In this document: piece by piece, positions 58,317 through 64,000 of the stretch
Layout of the letters: each line of letters begins with the position of its first letter
How positions within the stretch are numbered: position 1 is the stretch's first letter
Source: Microbulbifer aggregans
GTDB lineage: Bacteria > Pseudomonadota > Gammaproteobacteria > Pseudomonadales > Cellvibrionaceae
NCBI RefSeq assembly: GCF_020524005.1
Contig: NZ_JAIVKK010000006.1
Location: 242,327-306,326 of the forward strand
DNA length: 64,000 nucleotides
Reading direction: 5' to 3'
The notes under the pieces: model-generated
What the model was told of the DNA's origin: nothing
Seen by the model: only the letters and a program-made list of their open reading frames with translations
Database searches by the model: none
Translations under genes and position numbers: made by a program

Positions 58317-58832
58317 ACCAAATCCATACTCTTCACCGGAAACACTCGCCAAAAGTTCGGGCGATACGAGCTTGATGATATCCACCATATACCAACGACG
58401 ATCACATTCTATTGCTGTTGAGTAGCTGCCTACCTGGACAATTGCATTTCCCGAAGTTGTAACTATTTCTTTCTTCAACAACTTTCGTGCCTGGTCTTCC
58501 GTCAAAATGGTCTTTGCAGCCTCTTCAGCGGGCGAGAGATATAATTCTTCAACCTGGGATTGTCCTGCTTCGTGCGGCAAGAGCATCTTGGACTGATCAT
58601 CAGGATATAACCTTGCTTCAAGCTGAAAAGGTTCACCATCGAGAAATTTCCAACCAATTACAAATCTCCCTGAAATAATCACATCACCCTTAAATGTCGC
58701 GACATCTCCATGTGCAGGTCCAACGGACGCAAGCTGTATCGGGCTTTCATCTGGGATTAAAAAGATATCTTCGGCGTGAACGGAACAGCCAAGAAACAAC
58801 AATATGTAGGTAAATACCTTCAATTTATTCAT
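58311..58832 (-). CDS. Exported protein of unknown function
   Basis: 173 aa from ATG 58832. Signal peptide 'MNKLKVFTYILLFLGCSVHA', cut after AxA-like VHA. The mature part has 'GDVIISGRFVIGWKFLDG' and 'LPHEAGQSQVEELYLSPAEE' and ends in Cys. Not recognised. A longer frame to 58886 exists but would place the signal peptide inside. An attC-like GGCGTTGGCAC box abuts the start, leaving no visible ribosome-binding site. Confidence 0.7.
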   Translation of the reverse strand: MNKLKVFTYILLFLGCSVHAEDIFLIPDESPIQLASVGPAHGDVATFKGDVIISGRFVIGWKFLDGEPFQLEARLYPDDQSKMLLPHEAGQSQVEELYLSPAEEAAKTILTEDQARKLLKKEIVTTSGNAIVQVGSYSTAIECDRRWYMVDIIKLVSPELLASVSGEEYGFGC

Positions 58833-58837
58833 AGTGC

Positions 58838-58858
58838 CAACGCCATCAACGCCGGGAT
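58838..58858 (-). repeat. Short attC remnant
   Basis: On the minus strand GGCGTTGATGGCGTTGGCAC lies between the VOC stop and the start of the exported protein. It carries the right-hand box seen at other cassette boundaries but is far too short for a full attC. It may be a deletion remnant that fused two cassettes. Confidence 0.4.
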
Positions 58859-58861
58859 GCC

Positions 58862-59248
58862 TCACTGACCTGCAGGTGGCTGCCACAACTCAACCTTGTT
58901 CCCTTCCGGATCGATTACCCAGGCAAACTTGCCGTACTCAGAGTCTTCGATTTTTTCAAGTACATCGCACCCCTCTTGTTTGAGAGTAGCGACCAAAGCG
59001 TAAAGATCTTCAACGAGGTAATTGACCATAAAGGGCGCTTTACTTGGCGCGAACTGGTCACCTTCATCCGGAGCAATCGACCAAACGGTAGACCCACCTG
59101 TAGGGTTGCCTTCAACGTCTGCCCAGCTAAACGCTGTACCACCCCACTGCTGCACATCTATGCCAAGATGACGTTTGTACCATGCCAGCAAAGTAGGTGA
59201 GTCCTTCGCTTTGAAAAAGATACCGCCAATACCCGTGACTCGCTTCAT
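58862..59248 (-). CDS. VOC family protein (glyoxalase/bleomycin-resistance fold)
   Basis: 128 aa. Single VOC module pair: 'GIGGIFFKAKDSPTLLAWYK', 'SWADVEGNPTGGSTVWSI', 'FMVNYLVEDLYALVATLKQE' and 'YGKFAWVIDPEGNKVELWQ' with a conserved metal-type Glu. Members act as dioxygenases, glyoxalases or antibiotic-binding proteins; which one cannot be read here. ATG at 59248 with a strong AGGAGG. It ends only 30 bp before the next cassette gene. Confidence 0.85.
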   Translation of the reverse strand: MKRVTGIGGIFFKAKDSPTLLAWYKRHLGIDVQQWGGTAFSWADVEGNPTGGSTVWSIAPDEGDQFAPSKAPFMVNYLVEDLYALVATLKQEGCDVLEKIEDSEYGKFAWVIDPEGNKVELWQPPAGQ

Positions 59249-59360
59249 GTGAACCTCCTATGTCCACGCTTTATATTTGAGACGACCGTGACCGAAAATC
59301 GAATTTTGCTCGCAGTGGCTGCGCAGAAGATCCTGAAAGTAACCTGTCGGCCTACAGCAC

Positions 59361-59861
59361 CTAGCTGGATTTTTTAGGTCTGGGCTCAGGGTTTGCAGTG
59401 ACAGAGTAAACGACAGAGCTAATCTTCCAGCCATCAACTGTTTTCAGTAGGTGCCATGCCTCATCACCCCAGTTACTCTTATAGTCACCAATATGAAAAC
59501 TATATTTAAAATGCACTGAAGCAATATCGCTATCGGTAAGTATTTCTATATCCCAGAACTTCTCTTCCAACTTTTCTTCTGTTGAGACAATCCATGAAAT
59601 AAATTGCACATATGAGCCAGGTCTGACACCGGACTGACTAGGCAGCGATCCGGTTCTTTTGTCCGCAACAACACTGATCCAAGGGATAGACTTATCATAA
59701 AAAAGGTCATTGAATGTTTCTTCATCCTTTTCAATTATTGATAATCTAAAGGCCTCAATAACTTCCCTGATTTCTTGATCAACTTTCTTCCCATCTTCCT
59801 TTGCAACCGCGACAGAAGATAGCACCATAACAAGGACAGCCATTATTGTTCTAATTTTCAT
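59361..59861 (-). CDS. Exported NTF2-like/SnoaL-type protein
   Basis: 166 aa from ATG 59861 with a signal peptide ('TIMAVLVMVLSSVAVAKE'). The mature part has the NTF2-like pattern: 'VIEAFRLSIIEKDEETFNDL' then beta strands ending 'GDEAWHLLKTVDGWKISSVV'. Such proteins usually bind small molecules or are enzymes such as isomerases; no catalytic set can be assigned. An attC-like palindrome lies just ahead. Confidence 0.72.
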   Translation of the reverse strand: MKIRTIMAVLVMVLSSVAVAKEDGKKVDQEIREVIEAFRLSIIEKDEETFNDLFYDKSIPWISVVADKRTGSLPSQSGVRPGSYVQFISWIVSTEEKLEEKFWDIEILTDSDIASVHFKYSFHIGDYKSNWGDEAWHLLKTVDGWKISSVVYSVTANPEPRPKKSS

Positions 59862-59890
59862 ACCGTTTCTTTCTTTTGATGACAATGAAA

Positions 59891-59965
59891 TCTAATGCCC
59901 GCCGCAGCGGGCGAGTGTTGCGAGCCCTGTGGTCAGAGACCACGACCAGCTTGTATTGGTTATGC
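59891..59965 (-). repeat. attC-like site
   Basis: Boxes TCTAATGCC (59891-59899) and GTTATGC (59959-59965) bound a palindrome with terminal hairpin GTGGTC-AGA-GACCAC (59929-59943). The second box contains the stop codon of the next gene. Length 75 bp is in the usual attC range. Confidence 0.65.
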
Positions 59966-60388
59966 GCAGCTGGGTAAGGCATGTTCAACCTGCTTCCAGT
60001 TCCATGCATACCATACGATAAACAAAAGAGTTACAACCTCAACTAACACAAAAAATATATAAAAAATCGCTGGGGCACCAACAAAGACTGATGACAGCAG
60101 GCCAAAAGCATGCACTAAAGCAATTACAACATTTAGCCAACGATTTATTCCACGCTTTAAAACGCGCGAAAGAACAACCATCACCATCGCCAATTCAAGG
60201 AAAATGGCAGCACCCAGAAGCATTTCAGGAGATAGTAAACTGCCAATCAAATCAGCATCTCCGCCATCCGTGCTAGCTTCGCTTCCCATCAGATTAAACA
60301 CATCAGCATAGAGAATATTTAGAGCATAAAATATCCACAATGTCGACAACATAGGTTTTCTGTCTATCGAACCGTATTCGCCTTCCAT
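59960..60388 (-). CDS. Membrane protein, DUF6326-like
   Basis: 142 aa. Four hydrophobic helices ('LSTLWIFYALNILYADVF', 'MLLGAAIFLELAMVMVVLS', 'WLNVVIALVHAFGLLSSVFV', 'IFYIFFVLVEVVTLLFIVW'). The 'LSTLWIFYALNILYADVFNL' opening recalls DUF6326 membrane proteins; function unknown. ATG at 60388 with GGAG upstream. The stop lies inside an attC-like box. Confidence 0.72.
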   Translation of the reverse strand: MEGEYGSIDRKPMLSTLWIFYALNILYADVFNLMGSEASTDGGDADLIGSLLSPEMLLGAAIFLELAMVMVVLSRVLKRGINRWLNVVIALVHAFGLLSSVFVGAPAIFYIFFVLVEVVTLLFIVWYAWNWKQVEHALPSCA

Positions 60389-60564
60389 TTTTTACTCCGT
60401 TTTTAACCTGATGAGTTTTTCACCATTGTAAACGTCAAGCCTGATCTACTCTGATTCGCTTTCTTGCGCATAATGACCGATTTAGAGATGGCTGGGGCGG
60501 AGCGTAAGCGTTACCAGCCGCTAATTCTCGGAGACTACAACCGCTTGTTAGCCTTGTTCTGGAA
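60389..60564 (-). other. Cassette boundary with partial attC signal
   Basis: This 176-bp gap ends at GTTAGCC (60547-60553), 11 bp from the stop of the next gene, a good attC right-hand box. The matching left box is unclear, so the site may be decayed. A 99-codon plus-strand frame across it is not supported as a gene. Confidence 0.4.
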
Positions 60565-61110
60565 CTATGGCGCAATACTTGGTATGAGGCGGAGCTTCAA
60601 AGTATCTTTACTGCTATCCTCAAGAACCTGCTGCTGGATACCATATAAAAAACCAGAAAGAGCTTCCTCATCTCTTTTAAGAAAAAACTTGTACCTTTTC
60701 ATCCAGCCAATGTTCTTATGGGTTCTATCTAGAAAAATATCGCATTCTGGTGAATTAGTATAATCATGCTGTTTCAAATATCTCATAAGCTGTAGCTCAC
60801 TTCCCTTGATCGCCCATGAAATCTGCAATTCAGCGCCACTCGCACGCTCACATTCTGTGGCCTCTATGAAATATGCCACCTCCTTCCGAGGAACCAAGAA
60901 TGATTCGATAGGAATCTCGACCCAATAGCCTTTTTCGGCAGGGTAAATCTGTAAACTCGAGCCATTATCTGAAGAAACAAGCAACGTCTCAAATTGACGA
61001 TTCTCGGTAAATATTTTAATAGCACCGTCAATATCGCCAATTAGCACCTTCTCTTCTCCTGCATGCGCAGATATCGAGAATACTAAAATCAGACTCAAAA
61101 GATACTTCAA
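60565..61110 (-). CDS. Exported protein of unknown function
   Basis: 181 aa from TTG 61110, preceded by AGAGGAG at good spacing. Signal peptide 'KYLLSLILVFSISAHAGEE'. The mature part includes 'PIESFLVPRKEVAYFIEATE', two Cys residues and a basic segment 'GWMKRYKFFLKRDEEALSG'. Not recognised. The complete attC-like site precedes it. Confidence 0.72.
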   Translation of the reverse strand: MKYLLSLILVFSISAHAGEEKVLIGDIDGAIKIFTENRQFETLLVSSDNGSSLQIYPAEKGYWVEIPIESFLVPRKEVAYFIEATECERASGAELQISWAIKGSELQLMRYLKQHDYTNSPECDIFLDRTHKNIGWMKRYKFFLKRDEEALSGFLYGIQQQVLEDSSKDTLKLRLIPSIAP

Positions 61111-61128
61111 TCTTGAGCTCCTCTTTGC

Positions 61129-61246
61129 GGCTAACGCCGCCAGCTGGGCAGCTTACCTTGTGCGCGTTTTGCTCAAAAATGGGAGCGAAGCGACCCGTTC
61201 AAAAGGTGTATAGCGTTAGACGCCCCTTTGCTTGCGTTTGTTAGAC
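61129..61246 (-). repeat. attC-like site with two GTTAGAC boxes
   Basis: Minus-strand order: GTCTAAC (61246-61240, holding the DinB stop), a second GTCTAAC (61221-61215), central inverted segments around ACCTTTTGAACGGG/GCGCACAAGGT, and GTTAGCC (61135-61129). Total 118 bp. GTTAGAC fits the GTTRRRY attC consensus exactly. Best attC candidate in the window. Confidence 0.8.
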
Positions 61247-61753
61247 GCTGGCTAGACGGGCCTCTTCTCTTCTAAATGGCTCCATTTCATGAAGATACCG
61301 AGTAAACGTATCTTTTGGACGCTCTAAGCCATTTGAAGCTAAAGTCCTGGAAGCCATGCCTCTATGATTACTGCTATGAGTTAACAAATGAAACATGATT
61401 TCTTCTACTGATAGTTTCCCATAGTCACCGTCCGTGAATTTGAAAGAGATGACTTTACTCAAAATTTCAGAGCTCGCTGCCTCTGAGAAGTGCACGAGCC
61501 ATGAGTCGTTCTTCTCAATTCTTTCTTTTAATTCTGAAAAGCTTGGCGTATCAATCGTGTTGTCAGCTGAATACATCTCTGAGGCGCCTGAAATCCGGCT
61601 TATAAATAAGCTGTCAACTACGGTGGTGTGATTCAGAATCCTAATAAAGAAAACTGCTTCATTTTCTGGAAGTAAGTGTAATTGACGCTGCCCATAAGTG
61701 AGCAGCTCTGAGTTTGCCCATTTCTTAAACTTAAATGCATTTGAGAGCAGCAA
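61241..61753 (-). CDS. DinB-like protein
   Basis: 170 aa from TTG 61753 with GAGGAG upstream. DinB/YfiT-type four-helix bundle: 'FKFKKWANSELLTYGQRQL', 'IRILNHTTVVDSLFISRI' with a first His, and 'EEIMFHLLTHSSNHRGMASR' with the His pair, giving a possible three-His metal site. Members include thiol transferases (bacillithiol, mycothiol) and uncharacterised proteins. The stop sits in an attC box, marking a cassette gene. Confidence 0.8.
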   Translation of the reverse strand: MLLSNAFKFKKWANSELLTYGQRQLHLLPENEAVFFIRILNHTTVVDSLFISRISGASEMYSADNTIDTPSFSELKERIEKNDSWLVHFSEAASSEILSKVISFKFTDGDYGKLSVEEIMFHLLTHSSNHRGMASRTLASNGLERPKDTFTRYLHEMEPFRREEARLASV

Positions 61754-61801
61754 TTTTTAACTCCTCATTTACTATTGGATACAGTAGTCTCTCGATTCTG
61801 C

Positions 61802-61918
61802 ACTTAACGCCCGCAACAGGGGCGGCCAATGCGATACACATTTTTTGCGATACTGGGAGCGCAGCGAACCGCACAAAATGTGCATAGCATTCGACGGCCC
61901 GTAGGGTTGGAGGGGACT
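61802..61918 (-). repeat. attC-like half-site left of the IS element
   Basis: Starts with ACTTAAC (61802-61808; GTTAAGT on the minus strand, exact GTTRRRY). TGCGATACACATTTTTTGCG pairs with CGCACAAAATGTGCATAGCA to give a long stem. The far box is displaced: GTTATGC at 63190-63196, beyond the IS and overlapping the next gene's stop. So a single attC of about 150 bp appears split by the IS. Confidence 0.7.
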
Positions 61919-61945
61919 TAACCCGCTTTTGCACACACCTAGTTG

Positions 61946-62756
61946 TTAGCAATTGATTTTACACTCAAATTCTTGAGGGGAAACATACCCAATTGAAGAA
62001 TGCGATCTCTGAGTGTTGTAGTAGCGCATATATTCGGTCACTGTCGATCTTAGCTGTTTCGCCGATTCGACGACCTGGCGCTTAATCCTTTCAGTCTTAA
62101 ACTGATGGAAGAATGACTCCATGAAGGCATTGTCATTCATATTCTTAAAGCGATTCATACTCTGATTGATACCATACCGTCGTAAGCGCTCGCGGTATTG
62201 CCCCGATAGATATTCACTGCCCCGGTCAGAATGGAAGATCAGATCCGGGTGATGCCCGCCGGTTTCGTACCGCCCTATCGATGCTAGATAACGTCAGAGA
62301 TACGTCTCTACGACCACTCAGAGACCAAGAAACTATCTTCCTGCTAAAGCGATCCATGACTACTGATAAATACTGCCAACTGCCATCTCTGAGCTTGATA
62401 TAGGTAACATCGCCCACCCAGAGCTGATTCGGCCGGGTTAACTTGATCCCTTCTATCTTGCATTTGATCCCGTAGACATGCTTATACGTACCCGGCCTAG
62501 CCGTGTAAATCCGTGATTTAACAGCTCTGAGACCGTGATTTCGCATGATTCTCGCGACGCGCTTTTGACCGACGTGGATATCCCTCTTTTTAAGTTCCTG
62601 CGTGATTTTAGGGCTACCATAGCATCCGTCATGGCGGTCAAATATTGACCTTATATGTTCAAATAGCTCACTGTCTTCTTGCTCACGGGCTGATGCACCA
62701 CGGCGACGCCAAGAGTTGTAACCATCCCGGGTGACACCATAAAGCCGGCACATCAT
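61946..62756 (-). pseudogene. IS3-family transposase orfB, frameshifted
   Basis: Two frames together give the rve/DDE integrase: 62756-62226 has the HTH_21-like 'MMCRLYGVTRDGYNSWRRRG', 'RHDGCYGSPKITQELKKRDI' and the first Asp in 'LWVGDVTYIKLRDGSWQYLS'. It breaks near 62250. The next frame continues 'HPDLIFHSDRGSEYLSGQYR' with the second Asp, and 62158-61946 gives 'MNDNAFMESFFHQFKTE' with the Glu. A one-base change near 62250 would restore the frame, so this is recent decay. Normally orfB is read by a -1 shift from orfA at AAAAAGG. Confidence 0.88.
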
Positions 62757-62785
62757 GCTAATGCTGTGCTTTTCCCGGTGCCTAT

Positions 62786-63115
62786 CTATGAACTCGAAGA
62801 TTTCCCTTTTTGTTGTAAAGAGAATTGGATGGCTTTTTTTAAAAGGGCATGCTCTTCCTGGAGCAGGTTATGCGCCCGCTCCAGCTTCCTGAGGCGCTTC
62901 AACTCTGATTTAACCTCAGGATCTATCTGTATGTTTTTCTTCTTGGCCATGATCTCTCCCCGCCGCATCTCCATGCGCCAACGATAAAGCATCACCTCAT
63001 GGATATCGAGAGCTTCGGCCACGTGTTTGGCCAGCACACCAGGAATCTCGGATAGCGAGACTGCTGTTGCCTTGAAATCATCGTCATAGCGGTTGTAGTG
63101 CTTTCTTCGTGCCAT
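62786..63115 (-). CDS. IS3-family transposase orfA
   Basis: 109 aa. Helix-turn-helix DNA-binding region ('RRKHYNRYDDDFKATAVSLS', 'HVAEALDIHEVMLYRWRMEM') and a leucine-zipper-like helix ('ELKRLRKLERAHNLLQEEHA'). The end carries a CAACAAAAAGGG slippery stretch; a -1 shift there reads into 'REIFEFIDRHREKHSISMMC', joining orfB. ATG at 63115. Confidence 0.92.
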   Translation of the reverse strand: MARRKHYNRYDDDFKATAVSLSEIPGVLAKHVAEALDIHEVMLYRWRMEMRRGEIMAKKKNIQIDPEVKSELKRLRKLERAHNLLQEEHALLKKAIQFSLQQKGKSSSS

Positions 63116-63190
63116 TCGACACCTCCAATTCCGTTAGATGGAGGTGTGTGCAAAAGCGGGTTAGGTTCCCTGTCGGCCTGCAGCGCTTTG

Positions 63191-63712
63191 TTATGCATTG
63201 ACCGCACAGTGCCTCCGAGCGATTTTGTAGAGTACGTCGCACTGCTCTCTGCTTAAGCCTGACTCATGGCATTTTTCGCGAAAACTATACTCTTCTCTTA
63301 CTGAACCGCAGAAATTTTTAACCGAAAAATGGGGCGTAACTTCTAAGCACGTTTGATAGTAAGAAGGAACAAAATACTTTTGTACCAAAATGTTTTCTTG
63401 AAAGTAACCTGCTACCTTTTTAATGCAATACATTCTGTTTGGTGAGCTGCTAGGAGTAAGCTCTGATTTTGCGCGGCTCTGTAGTTCAGCTGTGTAGTTG
63501 CTAAACCACTTGCTAGCATATACTGCGCCAGCTATGACGCAAACTACAAGAAGAATACGAGCTACTCGATACCCTAAGAATGCTACTTTATTCTGACTGC
63601 GCGCGAAATTTATACGAAATAGAAGGTATTCTACTTTAACTATTTTGTAGGCTACATATGCACAAACCAGCCATACAAAGATGTAGAGATACTGTAAATA
63701 CTGGAAGTACAT
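63191..63712 (-). CDS. Membrane protein of unknown function
   Basis: 173 aa. Two N-terminal membrane helices ('YLQYLYIFVWLVCAYVAYKI' and 'RVARILLVVCVIAGAVYAS') then a Cys-containing soluble part ('NRMYCIKKVAGYFQENILVQ', 'NFCGSVREEYSFREKCHESG', 'SREQCDVLYKIARRHCAVNA') with six Cys that could form disulfides. Not recognised. AT-rich, with cassette boundaries on both sides (GTTATGC at its stop, GGCGTTGTG ahead of its start). Confidence 0.72.
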   Translation of the reverse strand: MYFQYLQYLYIFVWLVCAYVAYKIVKVEYLLFRINFARSQNKVAFLGYRVARILLVVCVIAGAVYASKWFSNYTAELQSRAKSELTPSSSPNRMYCIKKVAGYFQENILVQKYFVPSYYQTCLEVTPHFSVKNFCGSVREEYSFREKCHESGLSREQCDVLYKIARRHCAVNA

Positions 63713-63728
63713 ACTCTAGTTCCGTATT

Positions 63729-63826
63729 GCACAACGCCGCCAGCAGGGGCAGCTTACCTTGTGCGCGTTTTGCGCGAAAATGGGAGCGCAGCGACCAGCG
63801 TAAAACGTACACAAAGTAAGCTGTCC
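63729..63826 (-). repeat. attC-like palindrome at the right edge
   Basis: Begins GCACAAC (63729-63735) and holds a long imperfect inverted repeat: 63748-63775 against 63797-63826, with AGCTTACCTTGTGCGCGTTT facing AACGTACACAAAGTAAGCT. Its left half is nearly identical to the attC at 61129-61246. The far GTTRRRY box is not found before the window ends. Confidence 0.65.
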
Positions 63827-63902
63827 CGCGGAGGGCCGAAGGCCCGGAGCAACCTGCCTGGCTTTGTATGGTGTACATGCTCACTCAAACGGGCAAAATT
63901 GA

Positions 63903-63934
63903 GGCCCACCTCTGGCTGCAACCAGAGGCCTTTT
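63903..63934 (+). terminator. Hairpin with T run near the right edge
   Basis: CCTCTGG (63909-63915) and CCAGAGG (63922-63928) pair around CTGCAA, with GGCC before and CCTTTT after. It fits a plus-strand terminator. No gene is seen between 63830 and 64000. Confidence 0.5.
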
Positions 63935-64000
63935 ATGCGGTAGTTCGATGCCTGCCTGGCTCCTCTGTCGAGAGACCGTTAACAAGTGGGAACACCGCAT

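Larger units (their letters stand above)
61919..63163 (-). mobile_element. IS3-family insertion sequence inside an attC site
   Basis: 1245 bp with perfect 22-bp terminal inverted repeats (61919-61940 and 63142-63163; ends TAACCCGCTTTTGCACAC). OrfA and a frameshifted orfB are on the minus strand. A clear target duplication is not seen: flanks are GGGGACT on the left and GGTTCCC on the right. The absence may reflect old insertion or an uncertain end by one or two bases. OrfB damage suggests it cannot move by itself. Confidence 0.88.

Noticed and set aside
60464..60763. Plus-strand frame of 99 codons in the cassette region
   Set aside because: It overlaps the minus-strand exported protein, has no ribosome-binding site or domain, and runs against the direction of all neighbours.
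61945..61951. GTTAGCA near the transposase stop, read as an attC box
   Set aside because: It lies inside the IS left end, next to the inverted repeat, so it belongs to the IS and not to the cassette boundary.
63761..63943. 60-codon plus-strand frame at the right end
   Set aside because: It lies across an attC-like palindrome and a terminator hairpin, with no ribosome-binding site or family resemblance.

Overview
The window looks like a chromosomal segment of a marine gammaproteobacterium, most likely a Microbulbifer-like member of the Cellvibrionales. The evidence is gene content and gene order: several blocks keep the order known from Pseudomonas (orn/rsgA; queG-nnr-tsaE-ami-mutL-miaA-hfq-hflX-hflK-hflC; ponA/pilMNOPQ-aroK-aroB-gltB-gltD-hemE; pilGHIJ-chpA-chpC beside gshB-tonB-yqgE-ruvX; hemCDXY). 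The genus is inferred from general similarity and was not checked by any search.

Layout. 1-10.3 kb is a minus-strand block for RNA modification, DNA repair, wall hydrolysis and protease control: nnr, tsaE, N-acetylmuramoyl-L-alanine amidase, mutL, miaA, hfq, hflX, hflK and the 5' part of hflC. 10.4-17 kb holds queG (+), orn (-), rsgA, a rhodanese, psd and an MFS transporter (+). 17-20 kb holds a degenerate HD-GYP protein and hemE (-). 20.2-33.2 kb is a long minus-strand run: gltD/gltB, aroB/aroK and the type IV pilus assembly genes pilQPONM, with ponA (PBP1a) divergent from pilM. 36.1-47.5 kb is the Pil-Chp chemosensory cluster (chpC, a very large chpA, pilJ, pilI, pilH, pilG), without recognisable pilK or chpB. 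47.8-56.8 kb is on the plus strand: gshB, a tonB-like gene, yqgE, ruvX, the heme genes hemC-hemD-hemX-hemY and an exported alpha/beta hydrolase.

From about 56.9 kb to the right end the sequence changes. It is visibly AT-richer and holds small unrelated ORFs (alpha/beta hydrolase, GFA-type protein, VOC protein, NTF2-like exported protein, DUF6326-type membrane protein, DinB-like protein, several orphans). All are on the minus strand and most are separated by imperfect palindromes bounded by GTTAGnn/GGCGTTRR boxes. This is the architecture of an integron gene-cassette array. No integrase is in the window; from cassette orientation it would lie to the right. One attC-like site is split by an IS3-family element with perfect 22-bp inverted repeats and a frameshifted orfB.

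The most unusual non-coding signal in the core genome is a family of four intergenic cruciform elements (11.6, 11.8, 14.6 and 20.1 kb). Each has a long outer inverted repeat and an inner hairpin whose stems differ completely from copy to copy yet stay self-complementary, around an invariant AGGGAT loop and an invariant block resembling AGCGNNCAGGGATGNNTTNACAGCGG.
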